DNA of 37,012 nt from Solicoccozyma terricola (Eukaryota; Basidiomycota; Tremellomycetes; Filobasidiales; Piskurozymaceae). Below are positions 22,206 through 34,090 of the stretch, piece by piece. A program made the translations under genes and the position numbers. Position 1 is the stretch's first letter. Each line of letters begins with the position of its first letter. The notes beneath the pieces were generated by a model that did not search any database, was not told the origin of the DNA, and saw only the letters and a program-made list of their open reading frames with translations. The DNA lies in contig BCLD01000029.1 of NCBI GenBank assembly GCA_001600875.1, positions 5,632 to 42,643 on the forward strand. The letters are read 5' to 3'.

Positions 22206-22910
22206 TTCAAGGGTTGGACGAGGACGGCGAAGCGGAGATGGTGACTACGACGACATGAATCCGTTGAATGTTGAGATGTACTGAATGTCGTGAGAGGAAG
22301 ATTGCGGCGTACAAAGGCCTTGCCTATTCACAGCACGTCGAACACGTATGCCGAGCAAGACGAAGAGTGATGATGGTAAAGGGAGAGAGCAAGAATGATG
22401 TATTTGTATACATGGGTGGGATCTGAATAGAATGTCAACAAACATGGGTTCGATTTTGGAAATAAAATGGAAATCCGCGGATTTGATGTCGCCGGTGGCG
22501 AATGCATGTAGGCGATCATTGTCATAGGGCAACACCGCTGTGGCCGACTTCATGGTGGGACTGAGCTAGCAGGTGGTATCTGTTGCCGCACACTCTCACA
22601 ACGTAGAGGTGACCGGCTAATTTTTCAATTCAGCACGCCAGTCAGATTGCCTGATCCTAAATGTCAAATGACAGGAGGCCGGCCAACAAAGAAGCTGATG
22701 AATGTATCATCACCCTTAGCGCTCATCTTGGCCATTTCCGGAGCTTTCCAGAAACGGGTGGGCGCGCAATCGAACGCCAGTTCTGACATTTAGACCACAT
22801 TCTTTATCATCTTTCTGCTTACAGTCATGACAGTCAAACCTCTCCGCCATCGAACAGAGATGATTGGTCCCAATCAGAATCAAAATCTCATACTCTACCC
22901 AATCGATCCC
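22206..22910. other. Region upstream of the kinase gene
   Basis: This 705-bp region lies between the kinase start and the end of the small minus-strand ORF. Reading frames here are short and unconvincing. It must hold the kinase promoter and leader; I see no clear motif. Confidence 0.45.
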
Positions 22911-23315
22911 TCAAGGTTGCATGGTATATGGTGCCTTCGGCATCGTTGACTTCTTCAATGGGCGAGAATTGCCGCCCCCCTCTTCACCCTCAGATTTAGT
23001 CGCTGGACCACTATGGCTGGGCAATGCAGCGCGCGCTTCCGCCTCGGTCATGGTCACGATGATTTCTATGGATTGATTGCTGGAACTGGGAGATGGCAAC
23101 ATTGGTTTACCGGCAATTAAACTTATTATTTGAGGTATCCTTATTAATGGTTCGTTCCCATTGAACCATGGCAATGTAATTGTTGTGTGGGATGCCAGAT
23201 CGATTACCGCACTTTCACTTGCATTCGTCCCCGGAAGCGGATACAAGGTGGCCATGGTACCGAAAGAAGAAGGGACAACGCTCGAGGAAGCGGTAGTGGT
23301 AGATGGTAGTGACAT
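22911..23315 (-). CDS. Small hypothetical protein, 134 residues
   Basis: An uninterrupted ATG-initiated frame with a fair start context (CATCATGT) and a pyrimidine-rich, AT-rich leader. The N-terminus is Ser/Thr-rich (SLPSTTTASSSVVPSS), the middle is hydrophobic (IRIPQIISLIAGKP) and the C-terminus is basic and Gly-rich. No signal peptide, zinc motif or family is recognised. It is divergent from HEM2, sharing a 362-bp promoter. A chance ORF cannot be excluded. Confidence 0.45.
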   Translation of the reverse strand: MSLPSTTTASSSVVPSSFGTMATLYPLPGTNASESAVIDLASHTTITLPWFNGNEPLIRIPQIISLIAGKPMLPSPSSSNQSIEIIVTMTEAEARAALPSHSGPATKSEGEEGGGNSRPLKKSTMPKAPYTMQP

Positions 23316-25480
<2,165 letters not shown>

Positions 25481-26827
25481 AAGGGATATGTTGATGTTGA
25501 TGTGATGAAATCCGTAACCTCTTGCTACGGATGGTTAGTCACCCTTGTTGTTAATTTGCCACCCGACGCCACCCACCCCGCGGTCAGCTGTCACGTGAAA
25601 CACCCCACCCTATCCCCGCGATGTCACGTGAAACACCAACCCATTCCCCCGAGTCAGATCGGGTATTCGTCCCTCTAGCTTAGTTGAGCCCGCGTCCCAG
25701 GTCTGGATCAACATTCGAGCGTCCGTAGATTATCACACAGCACACCATCCTCACTTCATTCTCTGTCCTTTCTACCATTCCTCCGTCCAACGTCATTCCA
25801 GCAACGTCAGTCGAATTTCCAGTTCACATCCACAATCCCAGCAGCTGGTTCATCGGAATCGCATCGTCTTCAAGGGAAAAGGTCAATTAGGTGAGAGTCG
25901 GAAGAGTTCGGGGAGAGTTGGACGAGTAACGCGGTATAGAGGAAAGTAGCAAAGGGAGGAGCATACGTTGCATTTCGTCTGGTGAGACCAAGAGGTTAGA
26001 CAAGGATCGGGTGAGGAATAGACGGCAACCGATCTATAGTTCAGATGAGGGGGATCGTGTGCACGCGACCACCCTATCGCAAATCACCACCACCCGGGAA
26101 AAAACCCTGGACGTCCTGGAACACACTCGGTGTCATCTACCCGGCCGTGGGGGCTGTCCAAGGAAGGGTTGTATGAAGGATTTTAGGAAGCCAGGGAGGA
26201 ACTTGAAGGAACCTAGGAGACGGTTCCGCGAGATGGACTTGGGGATCACGATCATGCGTACTTTGATTGTACCCCATACAAGGCGGATCGTCTTGTCGGG
26301 GAAGTTATTACCCCATCTCGTCGGTGGAGAAGGGAGTGTTGGGATGGGTATATTGAGACTGGGACCGGGATCGGAAGAGGAAGAGGCGCGAAACAAGATA
26401 CTTTCTAAATCTTGTGAGATGGTCAACGGGCGTGGGGTGTCGTGGAAGTGACGATAGCGATTGCTGTCATGACGAATTGGTCTCTTGGAGATTGTCTTGA
26501 AATTGTTTGATGGCGCATTTTGATCATTGGATCGATTCAGCTGATTATTGGTGGCTGATTCGAATTGTTGCTCACTTTTGAACGGTAGATTGCACAGGAT
26601 ATCTCCACGAACGATCGATAACCTTCCAAACAACGGGAAAGGTATCACGGGTGTACAACACTTTGGAATATTGATAGGAACGATATAGGAACGTACCAAC
26701 GAAGGCTATTTCGCACTTGCTGATCCCTACCGGTCCAACGTCACTTGGATCTTAACCTTAATATCCCCTTTTGGATTTTAACCCCCTGTACATCATCCGG
26801 ACCACTTCTTCAACCTGGCCCGCCATC
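25481..26827. other. Long gap between HEM2 and the PDK gene
   Basis: This 1.35-kb stretch has open frames on both strands around 26011-26699, but none has a supported ATG, recognisable domain or clean splice structure. The 25690-25860 part is CT/CA-rich like a transcribed 5' leader. A noncoding transcript or a diverged gene is possible. Confidence 0.5.
25590..25637. promoter_or_regulatory. Paired CACGTG sites in a repeated 15-mer
   Basis: The 15-mer GTCACGTGAAACACC occurs twice (CACGTG at 25592-25597 and 25625-25630), 33 bp apart. CACGTG is the core site of fungal bHLH factors of the Cbf1/Pho4 type. Which gene it serves is not clear. Confidence 0.55.
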
Positions 26828-29690
26828 ATGTCCCGTTTCAAGATAACCCCAGCGTTATGGGATAAAATTCATCATTTCGCGACGTTTCCACAGACGGGAG
26901 GTGAGTGTCTTTTTAGAATGGGCTTCGAGGGATTGTTTGATTGGTCCCCCTGAGCGGATAGAGGGAGATTGGATGTGTTTTTTGTTGATTGACGTTGTTG
27001 TGTTTTTCTTTCCTTTCTTGCTTTTTCCTTGGCTTTTGTCGTTTTTCGTGCGATGGCGACTGTGACTACGACTGGTGCACGGACGATGGTTTTTGTTCCT
27101 CTGAACACGCAATTTTACAACTCTCAACAGTCTCACTACAACAAATGGTATTATTCGGCCAAAATCCATCCCAAGGTACTCTCCTCAAAGCTTCTCAATT
27201 TCTAGCAGAGGAACTCCCAATCAGATTAAGTCATCGTGTTAAAGAACTCGATGAATTGCCGGATAGGTTGAATGAAATGGAAAATATTAAAAGGGTCAAG
27301 GAATGGTATGCAGAGAGTTTTCAGGTGAGTGTTGTCTCGTCCGTCGGCAGTTGGATCTTGGGAATGTGGCTCGGAAGACTGACGATGATGACGAACGACG
27401 ATGACAGGAATTGATCGAATTCCCTCCGCCAAAACTATCACCAGAACTTCGAGAAGCTCTATGGAAACCGCAGAGCAATGAGTGAGTTGAAATCGAAGGG
27501 ATGTTTTGTCACACCCCCTCCCGTTTCTCCAACCCCCATCCTCCCTCCCTCCATCAACAGTCGCGGCACACATTTCCCAACTTCCACTCCGAACCCATCC
27601 CTCCACCCGCAAGTCCACGAAGGATCATCCGCCGGTCCTCTCCCACCACCCGACCCCCCTAAAGGCTGGAAACGATCGGTAAGCGGGAATCCTAACGGCG
27701 GGATGAATGGTAATCGTCACACGTCTACCGCACCGTCGGATGGGAATGGCGATACTTGGAAATACGATGGTGGTGGTAGTATGATGGTTGCTGGTACGAG
27801 ATTAAGAGTGCCTCTGGAGAGAAGGTTCGAGTGAGCGCAATGCTCAAGAGGATGTGGAATATTAAGAAAAAAAAGCTGATCCGAGAGAGACGTCGTTTAC
27901 CACCACCACCACCACCACCATCAGATACTTTTCACCACCATCACCAGACATCAAGTACCCGCCCGAGGTCCACGAGTACAATGACAAGTTTACGCGCACG
28001 CTCGAAAAGATCAAGAAGCGACATGATCCGACGGTGACAACGGTGGCGCAAGGCATTCTCGAATGGAAACGTAGTCAGAATACGGCGAGCATTGGACATG
28101 GCGTACAAGCGTTCTTGGATAGATTTTACATGACTCGGTGAGTGTTTTTAGCTGAAGGTCTTGTGATGGAAGGGAGACGGGCGATTGACATTTGACCACC
28201 GGGGCTTTTTTTTCGCCATAATGATCAGTATCGGCATACGGTTCCTAATCGGTCAACGTGAGTGTTGCAAGCTGACTCTGGAGGTTTCTCATCCTTGTTT
28301 CCCCATATTGACAAAACCACCCGTGCAACACCTCAGATATCGCACTCAACACTCTGCAGTCACATCCAGATTACGTCGGTATCATTTGTACTAAATCGGT
28401 TAGTGTTCCGGTGTTTTTTTCCCCAACATCCCGCCGACGTCGGAGTCCAGCTCACCTCACCCTTTCTTGGAACCCTCCCTCTCCTCCCCCCCCCTAACCC
28501 GGCCCCCCCACAGAACGTCCATGACATCTGCCATGAAGCGATTGAAAACGCTCGTTTCGTCTGCGAAGAGCATTACGCGTTGTTCAAAGGTCCACCGATT
28601 CAACTACTTTGTCCGAAGAATCTCACTTTTCCTTATGTTCCTGGACATCTGTGAGTTGCGCTCCCGTCACCGGCCGCCCCCCCGGGGGGGGGGGGGGGTG
28701 GCTAATAACCCTACACACCCACCCTTACTTTTCTGGATCTGACGATCCAATGTACAGATCACATATATGTTTCGAGTTGTTGAAGAATTCCCTAAGAGCA
28801 GTGGTTGAGAGGTATGGAGTTGAGAATGAAGATAATTATCCACCAATCAAGGTCGTCGTTGTTGAGGGGAAAGAAGATATAACGATCAAAATCTCGGATG
28901 AAGGTGGTGGTATTGCGCGATCTGCTGTACGTGGTCGTGTCATGGGTCGTCTTCCCGAACCCCCCCTCTCCGGCACGGTGCTTGGTCATCGGTGTGGGCT
29001 CTCGAAAGCTGACCCCTATTTTTGGATCCGAAAATTGGTCCAACTGATTCAACAGATGCCACAGATATGGACGTACATGTACACTACGATGCAAGATTCA
29101 CCAGATATGGATACAGCTGCTCAAAATGATTTTAAAGCGCCAATGGCTGGATTTGGTTATGGATTACCGTTGAGTAGATTGGTGAGTTGGTTTTTTTGGG
29201 ACACCCGGGGCGCCGCGGGTGGGGGGCGTGAACCTTGGTCGTTTCCTCTTCGTGAGGACGTTGAAGCGGCAAGGTTGCGTTGTTCATGTTCTGACTGTTG
29301 ATCGGGCTTTCTTCCCCCCCCCCCCCCCCGGGGCGCTTGGAATAGTATGCTAGATACTTTGGTGGTGAGTCGATCGTTTTTCTTCTGTCCCGGAGAGCTT
29401 GACGTGGCGGGCTCCTGGGTCGCTGATGATTGATCATGTGCCGCCATGTTTCGGAAATCCCCCCATCCAACCCACCCTATTATAGGCGATCTACGGTTGA
29501 TTTCAATGGAAGGTTATGGAACGGATGTGTATATCCATCTGAATCGATTATCAGGATCAAGTGAGTCTAAGAGTCCGACTCTCCTCGGGTTGTTGTGACG
29601 ACAAAGTCGAAGAAGATGAGAGGAGAGTGCTGAGGAGTTGGAATGTTTTATTTTTTATTTTTTCGTGTTTCAGGCGAGCCATTGCAGTGA
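26828..29690 (+). CDS. Pyruvate dehydrogenase kinase family (mitochondrial GHKL kinase)
   Basis: Thirteen exons join in phase to 498 residues: 26828-26900, 27131-27324, 27408-27481, 27561-27830, 27886-28137, 28229-28257, 28337-28398, 28514-28650, 28758-28926, 29056-29181, 29346-29364, 29486-29560, 29674-29690. The family phosphorylates E1-alpha of pyruvate (or branched-chain) dehydrogenase in the matrix. The N-terminal four-helix region shows FPQTGVSLQQMV, FLAEELPIRLSHRV and RHDPTVTTVAQG. The ATP site has the N box ELLKNSLRAVVERY (N374), DEGGG (411-415) and GFGYGLP (452-458). A Gly/Ser/Pro/Thr-rich insertion of about 100 residues, ending in seven threonines, separates WKPQSNE-type sequence from YPPEVHEYNDKF. 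Fungal members are known to carry inserts here. No basic presequence precedes the domain. Exons 6, 11 and 13 are 29, 19 and 17 nt. The exon 4/5 junction is the least certain. Confidence 0.93.
28677..28698 (+). repeat. C7G15 tract in PDK intron 8
   Basis: Seven C directly followed by fifteen G in intron 28651-28757. The junction is an uninterrupted palindrome able to form a hairpin stem. Confidence 0.9.
29314..29329 (+). repeat. C16 tract in PDK intron 10
   Basis: C16 followed by GGGG, 16 nt before the 3' splice site of intron 29182-29345. Confidence 0.95.
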
Positions 29691-29919
29691 GGAGAAGGGG
29701 GAGGGGGATATTGGGATCTACTACGATGACAGAAGGGGTGGGTACATGTATGAAAGAATGGGAATTATATTCCCCCTGATAATTGTATATGTGAAATGAA
29801 AAGAAGAATGTTCTCCATCACCATCTACTCCGCGAAGATTGTTTACGTAATTTATTTATTTCCGTCCGAGTATGGACTTGTGGAATGTTTGTTCCGAGCG
29901 GAATGTCATCGTATCATCG

Positions 29920-29960
29920 TCGTAGGTCGTAGGTCGTAGTTCGTAGTAGGTCGTAGGTCG
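29920..29960. repeat. Imperfect 7-bp tandem repeat, TCGTAGG
   Basis: About six imperfect copies of TCGTAGG/TCGTAGT in a row. Confidence 0.85.
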
Positions 29961-30000
29961 CAACTACGTCAAGCTGCAAGTCAGGTATGAGCGTATGCTC

Positions 30001-30024
30001 GCCAGCTGCCAGCTGCCAGCTGCC
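30001..30024. repeat. Tandem GCCAGCT x3
   Basis: Three perfect 7-bp units plus GCC, creating three CAGCTG palindromes at 7-bp spacing. Confidence 0.9.
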
Positions 30025-30203
30025 ACTCGGAGCCAGGCTGGGACACTCATACATATCTGCATCGTCATGTTTCTCTTTCATCCACTCTGTCGCATTGTAT
30101 AACCTTCCCGTCGGTGGCTTGTGTCTGCCCTCTCCGTCATGTTTGATGCATGGTAGCCAGGTGATGGTCTCTCTCATTCAAACAGGTTGAATCCATCCAT
30201 CAC

Positions 30204-30656
30204 GTGCGGCGGTGCTCGTCGTCGTCGTCGTCGTCGAGAAGGCCATCATCGTCATCACCACCATCACCACCATCAACACCATCATCAACATCATCAACAT
30301 TAACTGATCCCCTTCTCAAACATTCCTCGACACCCAACGAACAACCATCCCATCCCATCCCACTCCCCTCTCCCACGCCCATCCCCACGCCCATGCCCAA
30401 TCCCCAAGTTCAACTCATCCACCTTCCATCAACTGCGACAATTGAAGCTTTCATTTTCCGCGCTTCTCAATTCCTCCTGTGTGCGTTGGTGATCAGTATC
30501 ATCGTTCATCTACTAGTAGACGCTTGGAAAGGGAGTAGACGACAAAGAGGTGGTGGTGGTGGTGGTGGTGGTTATTTTGCTGGAGAAGCTCGTAGAAGGG
30601 GAAGAAGAAGAGGAAGAGGTTTGGGGAGGAGTGATAATTGGAATCATCTCGTTTGA
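30204..30656 (+). CDS. Possible small single-pass membrane protein
   Basis: The frame is open from 30204 to a TGA at 30654-30656 but begins with GTG. The first in-frame ATG is near 30391, giving about 88 residues (MPNPQVQLIHLP...). A hydrophobic segment FLLCALVISIIVHLLV forms one clear membrane helix. It is followed by a basic, Gly8- and Arg-rich tail (GRRRGRGLGRSD), suggesting a cytosolic positive-inside C-terminus. Upstream, the frame is Ser/Pro/Thr-rich. A spliced upstream start is possible but I could not find one. A CACGTG lies at 30201-30206. Family unknown; the microsatellite-like DNA (GTCGTC, CATCAC, GGT repeats) makes a chance frame possible. Confidence 0.4.
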   Translation: MRRCSSSSSSSRRPSSSSPPSPPSTPSSTSSTLTDPLLKHSSTPNEQPSHPIPLPSPTPIPTPMPNPQVQLIHLPSTATIEAFIFRASQFLLCALVISIIVHLLVDAWKGSRRQRGGGGGGGGYFAGEARRRGRRRGRGLGRSDNWNHLV

Positions 30657-30831
30657 AGAAAAAGGTGAGAGAGAGAGGGGGGGGGGAGGATTTGTTCGTG
30701 CGAATCGATACCTGGGGAAGTGGTCTTTGAAGGAAATATAGCCTGACTTGGGTAAATCGTTCGGTCCAACCTCTTAGGCATCACATCACAGCTTCATCAA
30801 TCGATATCCCCCGTTATCAAATCTCTCTTCC

Positions 30832-30844
30832 CCCCCCCCCCCCC
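30832..30844 (+). repeat. C13 tract in a 5' leader
   Basis: C13 followed by TCCTCC, 65 nt upstream of the ATG at 30909, on the sense strand of that gene. Confidence 0.9.
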
Positions 30845-30908
30845 TCCTCCATCCAGTGTTGACTTTTTTCCCTCATCATACAAAACGTCAAAAAGAAATC
30901 ATTCAATC

Positions 30909-33900
30909 ATGTCAACCTCCTCTACCCCTTCCCAATCACCTTATTTCATCATCACAACGATGAAACCTTCCAACGTCAACACCGAATCTATCAACGACAA
31001 CGACAACGATAACGACAACCACAACGACAACGACCACAACAACAATGATATAATTCCAAAAATGAATTCTCATTTCATTCCAAAGTCGACTATATCAGAT
31101 GCAGAGTTTTCAGAGATGAGAGCGATGTGGAATAAATATGATCGTGAATGTCAAGATACGGATACGCATTGGGATTGGGATTCAGATTCGGATTCGAATT
31201 CGGGGAGTGAAGGTAAAGATGATGAGGAGAAGAAGATGTTGGAGGTTGAATCCCATCGTTGGGATGTACAAGATGAGGTTGAAACAGATGACGAAGAAGA
31301 AGAAGAATACGTAGGAGAATTGGAAAAACAGGGGATTAAAAAAGAGATTCAAGTTGATAGTTCGGTATACACTGCTTCACCTTACTTTGTGGTGGTGGAT
31401 TCGTCAATTGGAACTACGAATTCGCATTTGAACCATGATGGAAATACATCGTCTTTCTTCAAGTCGACCACCACCAACAACCGACCGTTTGCAAGTGCAC
31501 ACGAGGATGAAACGAGCAATGGGATGTTTCAATCAGGATCTGAAAGCGAGAGGAGGAATGAGAATGGGAAGAGGAAAGGACACGATTTGAATGAACAAGG
31601 ACGTGTAGAGGAAATGAGGAATGAATTTAAAAGGGTAAATTATGGAAAAACGAGAAAGAGAAGGGAGAATACACCGGAACCGATAGATTTTAACGAAATC
31701 CCGACTCTTCCTCCTCTTCAACTATACAACATCGCATCACAAGTTTACCACGACGGGGAACTTGATTTGTTACAGGTTGATACCGATCGATTGGATACTC
31801 AACATCTACAACCTCTTCCAACTCTTCTCCTCGATATCCCCGATATAACGATCATTCCACCGACACCAAGATCCGATCATTCTTCAACCAAACGAAAACG
31901 TCCACCGCCGGTACTCGCTCGACAGAATTATGATGCACTTATGCCCCCAGTTTGGAGACGTCCAACGAAGACCCACTCCAAAAAGTTGAAAATAGATGAA
32001 GAAGAGGTTTTAAAAGTTGAAAATTTGCCACCCCCGATTCCGCCCATGAACGTCGAACGCATCGCAAAGGATTGGGAAATGAGCGTTATTGATATGGAGG
32101 ATTCAGTCGTATCGGAAACCGATGACGATGATGATATGGGGATCGTATCGGTCTCCCCCGCGTTCCGGTCACGGTCGTCGTCGATTTTCAAGGAAGACGA
32201 TTCGAAGATTGGCAGTGTTCGACCACGGGTACACACACGAGTCGGCCCTATCGCGAACATTTCTGCGATGGGCGGCGTTGTTGATCGCGTTGATCTGACG
32301 GGGTTAGTCGAAAAGGACATCGATGACCATGACATGGGGATGGGGATGGAATGCGTGGACCCCGTGTACAGCAGGTCCAGCTCGTCGCCGCCGTCTTTCC
32401 AGTCTCTTCCAGTCAAATTCTTTTCTGCTCTCGGTGTCATCTTGCGAGGAAACAATGCGATAGACGACCTGGCGAGATTGAATATCTGCTCTCGATTCAT
32501 CCATCAAGCGACAAAGAAGGAATTGTGGAAAGATATTTGGATCCCGCACGAGGGAGCAAGTTGGGATAATGCAATTCACGGGCGGAATAAGGACGAGAGA
32601 GCGGGAGTGCAGGCATGGTTACCCAGCGTGTGTTCAGATGAAGAGGGTTTGTTTAAAGGTGTTGCGCAATTGATCGAGTGAGTGGCGCCTGGCGGTGGCA
32701 ACGCGTGCCTGGAATGGCCCTGATTTTTTCTCGCCTCTTCCCCCCCCCCAACAGGACGATAACTCTGGTTACCACTGATCCGCAGCTTTTCTCCGCGTGG
32801 AATTTGGCCAGATATCCACACTATTCGGACGAGCCGTCCACATCAGAGCTTATACCATTCTGGAAGAAACCGTTGTCTCGTCACCCCCGCTGGGAACGAC
32901 CGATCGACAACGGGAGACATTTTCCACCTGCGAACGTTTCCAGCCAGATCGACATCGCATATAGGCGCTTCCCAAACTTGAAGTCGCTCAATGTGGTGTG
33001 GAATGGAACTTCGCCGTTGGCTGTGCAACCAACGACCACCGCTCGCTACCTCTTGAGCAAACAAAGGACAGCGTGGAGTGACAAGAAGACTCGACGAGTG
33101 ATGATGAATCTTCCTCATCTCGACATATGTTTGCTCAAGACCGACGGCCGAGCCTTCAAAAGTCTCCTCAAGCACTTGGCTGGGGTGCAATCGCTTCACA
33201 TCGAGTTGAACTCGGTCGATGTCTGCAATGTCCTCCATGAGACTACCCAGTTAGGCTTGTTCAACTATCACGAGAGCAACAGGAATCACGCAGAACTCGA
33301 GGAAATGGCGACTTGGGATGGCGAATACCAAGTGGTGCTTTCGTCTGACGTCCGGGAGGCCGGTAAAGATATCAAGGTCGTAACGGACCTTGATCTGGTT
33401 GCTAGGGACTGCATTGAATTGTACCCGGTTATAAAACTGGTACTGCTTGCCAAGGATCACTTTGCGGCTACTCTTCAGGTGTTAACGATCGAAGTGCAGG
33501 TGCAACCAAGCAGGTGGTATGATCATGGAGAGTTGGTCAGTTTCAACGCACATTCACCGACGCCGGCTTGTACTGACGCTGGACTGCAATAGGAGGATGC
33601 CGCGGAGATCTGCTGTCACATTCCAAACCTCAAACGACTCGATGTCACCTACCGATCCTCCTACGACATCATCTTCAGATCGGACAACGGCGTGATTCCA
33701 GACACCATCAATGACACATCTGATCACCTTCAAGTCGAGATGCCGACCGATACACGCATGGGTAAGATTCTGAACAAGATCAGCGCGAGATGTTCGTCGT
33801 TTACAAGGCTACAAATTCGGTGCATACGCGATTTCTTTCCCGGTGGATTGGTCAGGAAAGAGGACGCATGGAATGGAGCCGAATGGGAATACTGTGCGAA

Positions 33901-33955
33901 GATCGACGCGAAGAGTGGGCTTAAGAGGTGGAGTTGGGATGCATTTCGATTGTAA
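30909..33955 (+). CDS. Acidic F-box-like protein
   Basis: Exons 30909-32677, 32755-33535 and 33593-33955 join in phase to 970 residues. The first 500 residues are disordered and strongly acidic: an Asn/Asp repeat (about 31000-31050), EEEE/DDEEEEE runs, KRKRPPP and many S/TP sites. From about residue 495, SLPVKFFSALGVILRGNNAIDDLARLNICSRFIHQATKKELWKDIWI has the pattern of an F-box (helix, then short helix with conserved hydrophobics). The C-terminal half (FPNLKSLNVVWNG, LPHLDICLL, HLAGVQSLHIELNS, IPNLKRLDVTY) holds irregular leucine-rich repeats. The order F-box then LRR is usual for SCF substrate receptors. No named orthologue is recognised. Intron 1 uses a C10 polypyrimidine tract directly before AACAG. 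The acidic leader is encoded by GAT/GAA/AAC repeats. Confidence 0.8.
32740..32749 (+). repeat. C10 polypyrimidine tract, intron 1 of the acidic F-box-like gene
   Basis: TTTTTTCTCGCCTCTTC leads into C10 and AACAG at the 3' splice site of intron 32678-32754. Confidence 0.95.
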
Positions 33956-34090
33956 TGAACCGCAGATGTAAACGAGAGTCGTCGTGCAGATAATCATTTC
34001 CGATATCAAGACCACGGTCGTACAAGAAAAAGCGGGGCGTCGCGCAATTAAGCCTTTCCGTTTCGATTGACCAAATACAACAAGCTGTCG

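Larger units (their letters stand above)
29691..30203. other. Intergenic region with minisatellite-like repeats
   Basis: PDK 3' flank. Two short tandem arrays (29920-29960 and 30001-30024) lie in the middle. No ORF supported. Confidence 0.5.

Noticed and set aside
26011..26699. Overlapping open frames of 146 and 188 codons on opposite strands
   Set aside because: Neither has a supported ATG, a domain or a codon pattern like its neighbours, and I could not build a spliced model; left as an unexplained region.
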